Part shown: piece after piece, positions 19,019 to 28,334 of the stretch
How positions within the stretch are numbered: position 1 is the stretch's first letter
Layout of the letters: every line of letters starts with the position of its first letter
Source of the DNA: a bacterium
Lineage (GTDB): Bacteria > Pseudomonadota > Gammaproteobacteria > Pseudomonadales > Moraxellaceae
NCBI GenBank assembly: GCA_029945725.1
Contig: JAQSDB010000002.1
Coordinates: 248,001 to 312,000 of the forward strand
Length of the DNA stretch: 64,000 nucleotides
Direction: 5' to 3'
Notes under the pieces: model-generated
What the model saw: the letters and a program-made list of their open reading frames with translations, nothing else
The model's database searches: none
Told to the model about the DNA's origin: nothing
Translations under genes and position numbers: made by a program

Positions 19019-21127
19019 ATGTTTTACCGCTTCATTCTGCCCGGCGTATTGGGTTTGCTTCAGGTTTGCCTGGCTTTCGCATCTGATGATGCCATCCCGT
19101 CCTTTGCGGGCGACGAGAACCTCCCCTCCATACTTTCCGCCACGCGGCTGCAACAGTCGCTGTTCGAGGTGCCGGCGGCAGTGACCGTGATTGATCGCCA
19201 GATGATCGAGCAGAGCGGGATGCGCGAGATTCCCGAGTTGCTGCGTCTGGTGCCCGGCATGGTGGTGGGCTATGAAAGCGGTTCCGAGGCTTTTGTCAGC
19301 TTTCATGGCACCTCGGCGGATCTTGCCCGGCGCATGCAGGTGCTGATTGATGGCCGCTCCATCTACCAGCCCTTGCTGGCATCGGTGGACTGGGTCGGAC
19401 TGCCCGTGGAGCTGGCCGATATCGAGCGCATCGAAGTCATCCGCGGCCCCAACTCCGCCGCTTATGGCGCCAACAGTTTCTTTGCCGTGGTCAATATCAT
19501 CACCCGCCATCCTGCCGACGTGGACCGCGCCCGTGTCTCCTATACCCGGGGTGAAGACGGTGTGGAGGATTTCATGGCGCGTATCGCCCAGCGCAGCGGT
19601 CCGGTGGACTGGCGCCTGTCGGTGAGCGGACGCAATGACGATGGTTTCCAGGAAAACCGGCGCAAGAACAATGGGCCGTTCACCGACAGCAAGGACGTGG
19701 ATTCACTGCATGGTCGTGGCGTATGGACGGTGAATCCGGAGGCCAGCCTGGATGTGTCCTTCGGGCTGGCGCGCATGACGGCCGAGCAGCAGTACCGTGC
19801 GAATTACTTCACCAGCACGCCTGTGGCCGATCAGGAAAACAGCTACCTGAGCCTGGCCTGGGATCAGGATCTCGGGCCCAGTAATCATCTGCGCGTACAG
19901 GCCAGCGATTCACGCTTCAAGCGCGATGAGCCGTGGAGCGTGAGTGTGGAGCGTATCGCCTTTAATCCGGCGCTGGGCTCACTCTACAAGCAGAACCGGG
20001 CATGTGCGCTGGGACTGCTTGCGGGAAACACTAGCGCCTGCACGGCAGCGGATATGCCGCTGATCAGTTCCGTGACCACCGCGATTGGCAATGATCCGGC
20101 CTTGCTGGGCAAGGCCGATTTTCTCTCCGGACTGGATTCACATGAAGAGCGCAGGCAAGTCGATGTGCAGGACACCTGGATAGTGACGCCTGATTTTCGC
20201 ACCGTGTTCGGCCTTACCTATGATGATTCGCAGGTGGACTCGCTGGTTTATCTCAAGGGGCATGGCGAAAATACGGTGTGGCGGGCGTTTGTTCACGGCG
20301 AGTGGCGCTTTGCACCACAGTGGCTGCTGAATGTGGGCGGCAATCAGGAGAATGACGCGGGTGCCGGCGATTATTTCTCGCCCCGCGCCGCCCTTAACTG
20401 GCAGTTCGCGGATAATCAGGTGCTGCGCGCCGTGTACTCAACGGCGGTACGAACACCGGATATTCTGGAGAACCAGGCGGACTGGAGTTACATCGCTGTG
20501 GCCATACATCCCGCGGATAACCAGTATGCAGGCACCTTCTTCCAGTCCGGCCAGGCTAACGGCACGGCGCCCACTGAAAAGATTGCCTCGCGTGAGCTGG
20601 GCTACTACGGGCGTTTTGATGCCGTGAGGCTGGCGCTGGATGTCCGGTGGTTTTACGACCTTATGGCGCTGAGCGAGCACCATCTCGCCATCGAGGGGAG
20701 TCAGGGTTTCATCATTCGTCCCACGGAAGATTTCCGGCAGCAGGGCGTCGAGGTCGGTCTGGACTGGCGGCCCCTGCCCAGCCAGCGCTTCCAGCTCAAC
20801 TATGCTTACCTCGACATGAACGGCCGCTGGGACAACGACAACACCAGCTTTGTGCCGCAACACTCCGGTAGTGCCGCCTGGTGGCAGGACTACAGCAATG
20901 GCTGGCAATTCGGCACAACCTATGCGTTTTATAACGACCTGCGTGCAAACCAGTTCTATTTTGACCGTCTGGAGCTGCGTCTGGCCAAAAAACTGAACCT
21001 GCCACGCCACCAGCAACTCGAGCTTGCCGCCGTTACGCAGCTGCGCCTGAGCGATGATCCGGAGCTGCGCAGCGAGAACGGGGGGAGTCGTCATCGCGGC
21101 TGGTTCAGCCTCAACTGGCGCTACTGA
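19019..21127 (+). CDS. TonB-dependent receptor-like outer membrane protein
   Basis: A 702-residue outer-membrane protein. A signal peptide (about residues 1-21) precedes a plug domain at about 45-165: VPAAVTVIDRQMIEQSG, LLRLVPGMVVGYE, RIEVIRGPNSAAYGANSFFAVVNIITR. A 22-strand-type barrel follows, ending in the aromatic strand GWFSLNWRY. The canonical TonB box is not obvious; ILSATRLQQ takes the usual place. A strong AAGGGG site lies before the ATG. The next two genes encode a periplasmic binding protein and a hybrid kinase, with no transporter genes, so it may act as a sensing receptor. Ligand unknown. Confidence 0.85.
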   Translation: MFYRFILPGVLGLLQVCLAFASDDAIPSFAGDENLPSILSATRLQQSLFEVPAAVTVIDRQMIEQSGMREIPELLRLVPGMVVGYESGSEAFVSFHGTSADLARRMQVLIDGRSIYQPLLASVDWVGLPVELADIERIEVIRGPNSAAYGANSFFAVVNIITRHPADVDRARVSYTRGEDGVEDFMARIAQRSGPVDWRLSVSGRNDDGFQENRRKNNGPFTDSKDVDSLHGRGVWTVNPEASLDVSFGLARMTAEQQYRANYFTSTPVADQENSYLSLAWDQDLGPSNHLRVQASDSRFKRDEPWSVSVERIAFNPALGSLYKQNRACALGLLAGNTSACTAADMPLISSVTTAIGNDPALLGKADFLSGLDSHEERRQVDVQDTWIVTPDFRTVFGLTYDDSQVDSLVYLKGHGENTVWRAFVHGEWRFAPQWLLNVGGNQENDAGAGDYFSPRAALNWQFADNQVLRAVYSTAVRTPDILENQADWSYIAVAIHPADNQYAGTFFQSGQANGTAPTEKIASRELGYYGRFDAVRLALDVRWFYDLMALSEHHLAIEGSQGFIIRPTEDFRQQGVEVGLDWRPLPSQRFQLNYAYLDMNGRWDNDNTSFVPQHSGSAAWWQDYSNGWQFGTTYAFYNDLRANQFYFDRLELRLAKKLNLPRHQQLELAAVTQLRLSDDPELRSENGGSRHRGWFSLNWRY

Positions 21128-21154
21128 ACACGATCAACCATACAAGGACGATGC

Positions 21155-22045
21155 ATGTCACAGGCCGTGAAGCCAGCCTTGCCCTTCCCCCTTCGCAGGG
21201 TGCCGGGGTTGTGGCTGTTGCTGGCCAGCCTGCTCTGTGTTTCGTCCGTGCAGGCGCTGACGGTGCAGGTGCTGGGAGCCGCCGCCGGTAGCGAGAGTTT
21301 TGTGACGGCGCTGGCAGCACGGCTCGGTGAGCCCTTCCGGGTTGTCACGGACGCCACTGCCGAGGCCGACATGGTGGTGGCGCTGCATGCGGGCGTACTG
21401 CCCGCCGCTCGCGCAGTGAAAAAGCCCCTGTTGCTGCTGTTGCCAGCTGCCGCCAGCGCTGAGCTGCGTGACGGTGAAACGGCGGTTTACTGGGCGCCGT
21501 CCCTGACGGACCAGCTGCGGCTGGCCCGGACAATCATGCCGGGTTTGCGCCGTGTGGGACTGCTGGCGGGGGCTCAGGATATGGCCCGGGTCCAGGCCCT
21601 GCGTGCGGCAGCCACGTCACCGCGTACCGAGCTGGTCGTGCGGCAAGTGGAAGCGGGTCTGCTCGTGCGTCAGGTAGCCGAGCTGGCGGCGTTGACGGAT
21701 GTACTGCTGGCTCCCGTGAACAGTGACCTCTTTAATCATGACAGCCTGAAGGCGGTGCTGTTGGCGGCGTATCGACAGAACCGTGTGTTTATAGGCCCCA
21801 GTCCGGCCTACGTGCGTGCCGGCGCCCTCGCCAGTCTCTACGCCACCCCGGAAACCCTGGCGGCAGATGTGGCCGAAGCCATCCGCGAGCATCAGCGCCA
21901 TGGCCACTGGCCACCGCCCTCGCTGGTCAGCCGTTTTGACGTCATTACCAATCCCCAGGTGGCACGCGCCCTGGGGCTCAGCCTGCCCGATGCCGCTTCC
22001 CTGACCCGGCTGCTGCAGTCCGAGGAGGCCGTCTCATGGCCCTGA
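21155..22045 (+). CDS. Periplasmic ABC-type substrate-binding protein, probable sensor partner
   Basis: A 296-residue protein with a signal peptide (hydrophobic stretch LWLLLASLLCVSSVQA, about residues 19-35) and no lipobox cysteine. The two-lobed pattern (VQVLGAAAGSESFVTALAARLG, PGLRRVGLLAG, LTDVLLAPVNSDLFNHDSLKAVL, NRVFIGPSPAYVRAGALASLYAT) looks like the ABC_sub_bind (PF04392-like) family. No permease or ATPase is nearby. It lies 27 nt after the TonB-receptor gene and overlaps the start of the hybrid kinase gene by 10 nt. It therefore probably presents a ligand to the kinase's periplasmic domain. Family call is by eye. Confidence 0.75.
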   Translation: MSQAVKPALPFPLRRVPGLWLLLASLLCVSSVQALTVQVLGAAAGSESFVTALAARLGEPFRVVTDATAEADMVVALHAGVLPAARAVKKPLLLLLPAAASAELRDGETAVYWAPSLTDQLRLARTIMPGLRRVGLLAGAQDMARVQALRAAATSPRTELVVRQVEAGLLVRQVAELAALTDVLLAPVNSDLFNHDSLKAVLLAAYRQNRVFIGPSPAYVRAGALASLYATPETLAADVAEAIREHQRHGHWPPPSLVSRFDVITNPQVARALGLSLPDAASLTRLLQSEEAVSWP

Positions 22046-23958
22046 TGCGGAACTGGAGCCTGCGCCATCGCGCACTTTTCCTGGGGGTTGCTCCGGCACT
22101 TTTCATGCTGGTGTTGCTGCTCGGTTACCTCTTGCAGGCACGCCTGACCGATACCGAGCGCGAGCTCGCGGGAAATGGTGAACTGATGGCGCGGCAGCTC
22201 GCGGCCAGTGCTGATTACGCGGTGATTTCCGGCAATGCCGACAGTTTGCGTGGCCAGGTTGATGCCCTTGTGCACCAGCCTGGCGTGGTGCAGGTGCGCG
22301 TACTGGGAGCCGGCAATACGGTGCTATTGCAGCAGCGTTCTGCGCAGTTTCAGCCACAGCTGGCGGTGCGCCGCTTCAGCAGCGACATTCGGCCAGCCCA
22401 GCTGGGCACGGCCGCCGAAGACTGGCTGGCGCCGGCAAGGGTGGCGCCGCCTCTGCTGGGGCGAGTGGAAATCAGTATCAGCCGGGAGCTGGCGCTGGCG
22501 CGTGAGCACGAGATTCTCATGACCGGCCTTGTGCTGGGCACGCTGGCACTCGTTATCAGCGTGCTGCTGGCAAACCGGATGTCCGGGCTGCTGCGACGCC
22601 CGCTTGAGGCGGTGGCCAGCCAGGTTGAGCAACTCGAGAAACGGCAGTTTGATGCGCGTGTCGAGGTGAATGATGGTGGCGAGATCGGTGCTCTGGGGCA
22701 GCGTCTCAATAATCTTGCCGCCACCCTGGATGACGCACGCCGGGCACAGACGCGTTATACGCAAGAACTGGTCGTGGCGCGGGCACAGGCCGACCGCGCC
22801 AACCGCGCCAAGAGCCAGTTCCTTTCCGTGATGAGCCATGAGTTACGCACGCCGTTGAACGGGGTTTCCGGCATGTTGCAGTTGCTGGAAACAACGTCTC
22901 TTGACGCAGAGCAGCGTGAATACGTGCTTTATGCCGAGCAGGCCGGTGCCGACCTGCTGTCTTTGGTGGATGATATTCTTGATTTTTCCCGTCTTGAGCA
23001 GGGCAAGCTGCTGCTGGATCCGCGCCGCTTCGATCCGGTACCGATGATGGAGCGACTCGTGGCCAGTTTCCGGCCCGAGGCCGAGCGCGAGCAGCTGACG
23101 CTGACGCTGGAGCAGGAAGTGTTGCCGTCAGGCCGCCTGCTGGTGGCGGATACCTTGCGCCTGCACCAGATCCTGTTCCAGTTGATCGACAATGCCATCA
23201 AGTTCACTCCTGCGGGCAGTGTGACAGTGAACGTGCTGTATACGGAGCGGCCCGATCAGCAACTGCTGTTTACCTGTGAAGTCTCCGATACCGGTATTGG
23301 CATTGCGCCGGATTTACGCAAACACATTTTTGAGCCTTTTGTGCAGTGCGAGTCCCTGCCCAGCCGGCGCTTCGGTGGCAGCGGTCTGGGTCTGGCCATT
23401 GCCCGTCGTCTCACTGACCTGATGCAGGGAAGTCTGACCGTCGACAGTGAGCCTGGCGCCGGCTCCTGTTTCAGGTTTGAAATACTGTTGCCCTGGCAGG
23501 AGGAGATGTCGCGGCAAAAACCGGAGGAGGTGCAGCCGCCGGTCGCCCGCACCCGGATACTGGTCGTTGAGGACAATCCCGTGAACCAGATGGTGGCGGA
23601 AGGCATGCTGCGTCATCTGGGCTATCAGGTGGATATCGCCAGCGATGGAGAGGCTGCCTTGCAGCGGCTGGAGCAGGCAGCAGGCGGTTATGATCTTGTG
23701 CTGATGGATTGCCAGATGCCCGGTATGGATGGTTTTGAGGCTACCCGCCAGTGGCGCGCGCGTGAAACCGGTCGCCGCCTGCCGGTTGTCGCGCTGACGG
23801 CGCATGCCCTTGAAGGCACAGTGGAGGCGTGTCTGGCAGCGGGAATGGATGCGGTGCTGACCAAACCCTTCCGGCGCCAGGAGCTGGCCGATATGCTGCG
23901 GCAATGGCTGGCGCCGGATAAGCTGGTGCGGGAGTGGGAGAAGCCCCCCCTCAACTGA
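22036..23958 (+). CDS. Hybrid sensor histidine kinase/response regulator
   Basis: A 640-residue membrane kinase. TM1 is at about residues 14-34 and TM2 at about 160-180, enclosing a periplasmic domain of about 125 residues. A HAMP linker and coiled coil follow (180-260). The phospho-acceptor His268 is in SVMSHELRTPLNG, the ATPase domain has IDNAIKFTP, DTGIGIAP and FGGSGLGLAIA, and a receiver (about 505-625) has the Asp in VLMDCQMPGMDG. There is no Hpt domain. The reading frame overlaps the binding-protein gene; a second ATG at 22045 would give a TGATG overlap. The downstream partner is not encoded nearby. Confidence 0.92.
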   Translation: MALMRNWSLRHRALFLGVAPALFMLVLLLGYLLQARLTDTERELAGNGELMARQLAASADYAVISGNADSLRGQVDALVHQPGVVQVRVLGAGNTVLLQQRSAQFQPQLAVRRFSSDIRPAQLGTAAEDWLAPARVAPPLLGRVEISISRELALAREHEILMTGLVLGTLALVISVLLANRMSGLLRRPLEAVASQVEQLEKRQFDARVEVNDGGEIGALGQRLNNLAATLDDARRAQTRYTQELVVARAQADRANRAKSQFLSVMSHELRTPLNGVSGMLQLLETTSLDAEQREYVLYAEQAGADLLSLVDDILDFSRLEQGKLLLDPRRFDPVPMMERLVASFRPEAEREQLTLTLEQEVLPSGRLLVADTLRLHQILFQLIDNAIKFTPAGSVTVNVLYTERPDQQLLFTCEVSDTGIGIAPDLRKHIFEPFVQCESLPSRRFGGSGLGLAIARRLTDLMQGSLTVDSEPGAGSCFRFEILLPWQEEMSRQKPEEVQPPVARTRILVVEDNPVNQMVAEGMLRHLGYQVDIASDGEAALQRLEQAAGGYDLVLMDCQMPGMDGFEATRQWRARETGRRLPVVALTAHALEGTVEACLAAGMDAVLTKPFRRQELADMLRQWLAPDKLVREWEKPPLN

Positions 23959-24039
23959 TATGCTCGCGTTTCTCGTGCGTCCGGCGGGCATCGTGCTCAG
24001 TAGCGATGAGGCTCCCGCCACCCTATAAACATAAGAAGT

Positions 24040-25293
24040 ATGCAATTCGTCATGATTGATTCCCTTTTTGAATTCTGGGCGCATTTGCGCGCATTGCCCA
24101 ATTTCTGGGGCTTTGTCACCATTCCCGTGGTGGCCGCCGTGGTGACCTGGGCGCATGTCTGGCTCGCCATGAAGATGGTTTTCTACCCGATCGAGTTTGT
24201 CGGCTTCATGAAGCCGTGGCTGGGCTGGCAGGGGATTGTGCCGCGCAAGGCCGGCAAGATGGCCGGCATCGTGGTCGACAACACGCTCGCCAAGCTGGGC
24301 TCCCTGTCGGAAATTTTCCGGGAAATGGATCCGGAGAAAATTGCGCGGCATGTCAGTGAAGGCTTGATGGAGCGCATCGAGGACATGGTCGACGAGATCA
24401 TGAACGACAAGAACCGCGTGTTCTGGGAAAACCTCCCGGTCAGTTTCAAGAAGCGCGTGTATGCCCGCGTGCGCCGCCAGACGCCGATCCTCATGGAAGG
24501 CCTGGTGCGCGATCTTGGCGAAAACATTGAAGACCTGATCGATCTCAAGGCCATGGTCGTGCGCCAGATGGAAGGCGATCGTGCGCTGGTCGTGCGCGTG
24601 TTTCAGGAAGTGGGCAGCCCGGAAGTCAATTTCATTGTCGCCTCCAGTTTCTGGATCGGCTTTACGCTGGGTCTGGTGCAGATGGTGGTGTGGTATTTCT
24701 TTCCGTGGCACTGGGGCTTGCCGCTCTATGGCGCCGTGCTGGGCTACGCCACCAACTGGCTGGCACTGGCCATGGTGTTCCGTCCGCTCAATCCCGTGAA
24801 GATCGGTCCGTGGCGCATGCAGGGACTGTTTCTCAAGCGGCAGCCGGAAATTTCCGACAAGTTTGCCGAGCTCGCCACGCAGGAAATGGTCTCGCTCAAG
24901 CATCTGGTCAATGAAATGCTTACGGGGACTTACTCCGAGCGTACCCGTGCGCTGGTGCGTCGCCATATCAGCCCGCTGCTCGAAGGCGGTGTGATCCGCA
25001 CCGCCATCCAGCTCACCGTGGGCCCCACCGGCTATGCCTCGCTCAAGCGCACCATCGTGGAAAAAGCCGCGTTGTTGTCACTGGCGCCGCTGTCCAATCC
25101 GCAGTTCAACAAGGATCGCGCCAAGGTTATTGCGTCGATTTTTGCGACGCGCATGAGGGCAATGAGCTCCAAGGAATTCCAGGACCTGTTGCGCCCGGCC
25201 TTCCAGGAAGACGAGTGGATTGTGATTGCCATGGGCGCCGTGCTCGGCTTTGTCTGCGGCTGGCTGCAGCTGATGTCGGGCTTTGAGCACTGA
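24040..25293 (+). CDS. DUF445 family inner membrane protein
   Basis: A 417-residue membrane protein of the DUF445 (YjiN/YheB-like) type; function unknown. It has an N-terminal membrane segment (about 21-45, WGFVTIPVVAAVVTWAHVWLAM), a long helical soluble part, two central hydrophobic segments (about 195-250) containing GAVLGYATNWLALAMVFRPLNP, which is the family hallmark, and a C-terminal segment WIVIAMGAVLGFVCGWLQLM. A second ATG at 24052 is an alternative start. It stands alone between the kinase operon and a bidirectional terminator. Confidence 0.85.
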   Translation: MQFVMIDSLFEFWAHLRALPNFWGFVTIPVVAAVVTWAHVWLAMKMVFYPIEFVGFMKPWLGWQGIVPRKAGKMAGIVVDNTLAKLGSLSEIFREMDPEKIARHVSEGLMERIEDMVDEIMNDKNRVFWENLPVSFKKRVYARVRRQTPILMEGLVRDLGENIEDLIDLKAMVVRQMEGDRALVVRVFQEVGSPEVNFIVASSFWIGFTLGLVQMVVWYFFPWHWGLPLYGAVLGYATNWLALAMVFRPLNPVKIGPWRMQGLFLKRQPEISDKFAELATQEMVSLKHLVNEMLTGTYSERTRALVRRHISPLLEGGVIRTAIQLTVGPTGYASLKRTIVEKAALLSLAPLSNPQFNKDRAKVIASIFATRMRAMSSKEFQDLLRPAFQEDEWIVIAMGAVLGFVCGWLQLMSGFEH

Positions 25294-25315
25294 TGCAGGG
25301 TTTTGCCTTTGCATG

Positions 25316-25347
25316 AAAAAGCCCGGACTTTGCTCCGGGCTTTTTTA
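25316..25347. terminator. Bidirectional intrinsic terminator
   Basis: A-run, then GCCCGGA / TCCGGGC stem with loop CTTTGC, then T6 (25316-25347). It ends the DUF445 transcript on the plus strand and could also act on the minus strand after the phosphopantetheinyl transferase gene. Confidence 0.88.
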
Positions 25348-25476
25348 TGGGTAAAGCAGCTTGCTGCATGGGGCGGCGCCGGTGCAATGACGTGCTGAGC
25401 GGCCGGCCAGTAAAACCGTTCTCGCGGAAAGCAGCAGGGGCTGGCGATAAAAGACAGGCCTGGCAAGAAGCCGGTT

Positions 25477-26142
25477 TTATAAATCTTCAACGTTGGCCGG
25501 GCATACTTTCCAGGAAACGGGCCCGGTCGCGACGGTAGCCCCTGCCAGGTAAACACCCGCGTCAACCTGCTGGAAAACCTGCACTCCGTATCCGGGATCG
25601 ATCAGCCGTGCCGGTTCCGCAGAAACATCAAACGCCAGCCGCGAGAGATTGTTGGCCAGCCCTTCATGGAGGGCTTTTACCGAGGCCTCCTTCAGGGTCC
25701 ACAGCCTGAAAAAGTGGTGCTCACGGGAGGCGGCATCGCATTGCGCCAGCCACGCGTTTTCAGCAGCGGAAAAATAGCGTCGGGCAATTTTTTCAAAAGG
25801 AACCGGGCGCTGCACTTCAATGTCCACACCACAGTCAGCCCGGGCCACCATCACGGCAACCAGGCCGGCGGCATGACTCAGGCTGAACTGCCAGGGGCTG
25901 TCACTGGCCAGGGCAAGGCGGCCATTTTCGCGGCGGGAAAAAACGATCGTGCTTTTGGCGACGTCGAGTTTCGGCGCCAGTATGTGGCGCAGGAGGGTGC
26001 GCGACAGGATGAAACTGCGTTGCCGCTGCGGGTGCTGGAAACCGGCGAGTGTGGCTTGCTCGGCAGCATCAAGTGCAGAGGCAAAATCATCCAGCGCAGA
26101 TGCCGGGTCATCCCTGAGCCAGATGATCTCAGCGCTGCTCAT
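25477..26142 (-). CDS. 4'-phosphopantetheinyl transferase (Sfp type)
   Basis: A 221-residue enzyme that attaches the phosphopantetheine arm of CoA to carrier proteins. Signatures are ADCGVDIEVQRP (Mg2+-binding Asp/Glu) and FRLWTLKEASVKALHEGL, plus the SLSHAAGLVAVMV motif. Size and motif spacing fit the Sfp/EntD/AcpT superfamily. It ends a minus-strand group, 9 nt after the M23 peptidase gene. No polyketide or peptide synthetase gene is in the window, so the carrier-protein substrate cannot be named. Confidence 0.87.
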   Translation of the reverse strand: MSSAEIIWLRDDPASALDDFASALDAAEQATLAGFQHPQRQRSFILSRTLLRHILAPKLDVAKSTIVFSRRENGRLALASDSPWQFSLSHAAGLVAVMVARADCGVDIEVQRPVPFEKIARRYFSAAENAWLAQCDAASREHHFFRLWTLKEASVKALHEGLANNLSRLAFDVSAEPARLIDPGYGVQVFQQVDAGVYLAGATVATGPVSWKVCPANVEDL

Positions 26143-26151
26143 GATGATGGC

Positions 26152-26991
26152 TCACGGCTTGCTGACAGGTTTGCTGGCGGCGGGCAAAACGAGCAGCGGA
26201 TCTATGCGCGCATTATTCAGGCTCACCGTCCAGTGCAGGTGTGGGCCGGTGGCACGACCGGTATGGCCAACGCGACCAATGATGTCGCCCTGCCTGACCC
26301 TGTCACCGGCTTTGGCCGTGATTTTGCTCAGATGACAGAGCATGGAAATGAGGCCATGGCCGTGATCAATCATTACCGTGCGGCCATTGAAAAAATAATC
26401 GCCGGTTTGCACTACCACGCCGCTGGCCGGGGCAATAACCGCCTGGCCTTCCGGAGCCGGAATATCCATGCCCAGATGCGGGGCTCGTGCCTCGTCATTG
26501 AAAAAACGCTTCAGTCCGAACGTTTCAGTCAGCTCGCCGCGAGTGGGCGTAACAAAGCCGGGCCAGCCCGCACCGTTTTCTGAGAAGGTCTTGTAGATGG
26601 CTTGCTGCTCTTTGGCTTCACGCGCATAGCGCGCCAGCTCTTCGGGGCCTGGATTGATGTGCTTGTCCCCGGCCGGCAGGGTGATGTGCTGCTCGGTGTA
26701 TTGCTTTGTGCCAATGCTGAAATCCAGCGTCTGCTTTTCCTTGCTGCCATCAATGACCACTTGCGCGGGGCCGGGCTCGGCGTTGAGCGGAATGCCGAGA
26801 ATCAGCCGGCGCTCACCCTTGCTGTCCTTGTCGATGAAAACCGGGTCTTCACCAAAACGGGCGGTGACGGTTTCCGGCAGCCCGGCCGGCAGCGGCAGGA
26901 TGACAATGCCACCGGGTACCGCCGATTGCTGTGGCAAGGCAAAAGCGCTGCCGCAGGACAGCGCCATCATGAGTGCAGCAAGACAACGCAT
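26152..26991 (-). CDS. M23 family metallopeptidase (murein endopeptidase-like)
   Basis: A 279-residue exported peptidase. The signal peptide ends near residue 19 (ALMMALSCGSAFA). The C-terminal LytM domain has the zinc ligands in HLGMDIPAPEGQAVIAPASG and GPHLHW, with HGHGLISMLCHL between. The domain before it (about residues 20-130) is a beta-rich region as in other QLPQQSAVPGG-type proteins. The open frame begins much further upstream inside xseA, but the ATG at 26991 gives the signal peptide and overlaps the xseA stop (TGATG). Expected to cut peptidoglycan cross-links. Confidence 0.88.
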   Translation of the reverse strand: MRCLAALMMALSCGSAFALPQQSAVPGGIVILPLPAGLPETVTARFGEDPVFIDKDSKGERRLILGIPLNAEPGPAQVVIDGSKEKQTLDFSIGTKQYTEQHITLPAGDKHINPGPEELARYAREAKEQQAIYKTFSENGAGWPGFVTPTRGELTETFGLKRFFNDEARAPHLGMDIPAPEGQAVIAPASGVVVQTGDYFFNGRTVMIDHGHGLISMLCHLSKITAKAGDRVRQGDIIGRVGHTGRATGPHLHWTVSLNNARIDPLLVLPAASKPVSKP

Positions 26992-28334
26992 CAGGTTTTC
27001 TCCGTGGCGGTAACCGTGCGCGTGACGCTGGCGGCAAGGATGCCGTCGCTGAGGCGAACGCGGATATTGTCGCCCGGTTTTACGGCGGCGACCGAGCGCA
27101 GGATGCTGCCTCCGGTTTCCACGACAGCGTAGCCGCGCGCGAGAATGGCCAGCGGGCTGGCCAGTTGGGCGCGCTCGGCCAGGTGTTGCAGCTGTGTTTG
27201 CTGCTCGCGTATTTGCTGGCTCATGGCACGCCCCAGACGCAGGTCCAGGGCAGCAATGCGTTGTTGCAGGGCCGGCAGTTGTTGTCCTGGTTGCCTGCCG
27301 CGCAGGCGGGCCACCAGATTTTGCCACTTTACCAGACGCTCACGCAGGATGTGCTGCTGTGCCCGCTGCAGTCTTGATTCAAGGTCATCGAGTTTTTGAG
27401 CCAGATCCTGCAGGCGTTGTCCAGGGTGACGCAGGCGCATGCGCAGGTGCACGACTTGCTGGGTAAGGCGTGCCAGCCGTGTACGCAGCGCGCGTACCAG
27501 CAGGATTTCAAAACCTTCAAAACTGTCGAGCAGGTCTTCGCCATCCGGGCTGAGCAATTCGGCGGCAGCAGAGGGAGTCGGAGCACGCAGGTCCGCAACA
27601 AAATCGGCAATGGTGAAATCGGTTTCATGGCCGACTCCGCTGACGACGACCAGGCGGCTGCCGGCAATGGCTCGCGCCACGATTTCCTCATTGAAGGCCC
27701 ACAGGTCTTCCAGCGAGCCACCGCCGCGGGCGAGAAGGATGACATCAAAATCTTTCTGGGCATTAGCCAGCGCAATGGCGCGCACAATGGCCGGCGCGGC
27801 TTCCCGTCCCTGCACCGGTACCGGAATGACGGTAACCGGAAGGCCGGGAAAGCGTCGTCCCAGTACGGAAATGATGTCGCGCACGGCGGCACCGGTAGCC
27901 GAGGTGATGACGGCGATGTGCTGGGGTGTGCCTGGCAGCGGACGTTTGCGTGCCGCCTCGAACAGGCCTTCCGCCTGCAGACGCAAACGCAATTCATCAT
28001 AGGCGCGACGCAGGGCGCCAAGTCCGGCTTCCTCGATGTGCTCCACAATCAGCTGATAATCCCCCCGCGGCGCGTACAGGCTGATGCGTGCTTTCAGCAG
28101 CACTTGCTGGCCGTTTTTCGGGGTGAATTTCAGGAAGCGGTTATTGCCACGAAACATGGCGGCACGAATCTGTGCGCCGGCATCTTTCAGGGTGAAATAA
28201 AGATGGCCGGAGGAGGGCTGTGACAGATTGGAGATCTCGCCTTCCACCCAGAGGTTGACGAAGCTGTTTTCCAGCAGGTCGCGTACCTGCTCGTTCAGCA
28301 GGCTGACGCTCAGAATATGGCGGGTGAGGGTCAT
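26991..28334 (-). CDS. xseA: Exodeoxyribonuclease VII large subunit
   Basis: A 447-residue catalytic subunit of ExoVII, which degrades single-stranded DNA from both ends. The N-terminal OB fold reads LWVEGEISNLSQPSSGHLYFTLKD. The catalytic core has IAVITSATGAAVRDIISVLGRRFP, LARGGGSLEDLWAFNEE and VVSGVGHETDFTIADFVADLRAPTPSAAAEL. A long coiled-coil follows (about 265-380), then a small C-terminal domain. It is divergent from the DUF4124-type gene and coupled to the M23 peptidase gene downstream. Confidence 0.95.
   Translation of the reverse strand: MTLTRHILSVSLLNEQVRDLLENSFVNLWVEGEISNLSQPSSGHLYFTLKDAGAQIRAAMFRGNNRFLKFTPKNGQQVLLKARISLYAPRGDYQLIVEHIEEAGLGALRRAYDELRLRLQAEGLFEAARKRPLPGTPQHIAVITSATGAAVRDIISVLGRRFPGLPVTVIPVPVQGREAAPAIVRAIALANAQKDFDVILLARGGGSLEDLWAFNEEIVARAIAGSRLVVVSGVGHETDFTIADFVADLRAPTPSAAAELLSPDGEDLLDSFEGFEILLVRALRTRLARLTQQVVHLRMRLRHPGQRLQDLAQKLDDLESRLQRAQQHILRERLVKWQNLVARLRGRQPGQQLPALQQRIAALDLRLGRAMSQQIREQQTQLQHLAERAQLASPLAILARGYAVVETGGSILRSVAAVKPGDNIRVRLSDGILAASVTRTVTATEKT

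Noticed and set aside
23314-24966. 550-residue frame antisense to the hybrid kinase and DUF445 genes
   Set aside because: Covers two clear plus-strand genes and the space between them; composition typical of antisense frames.
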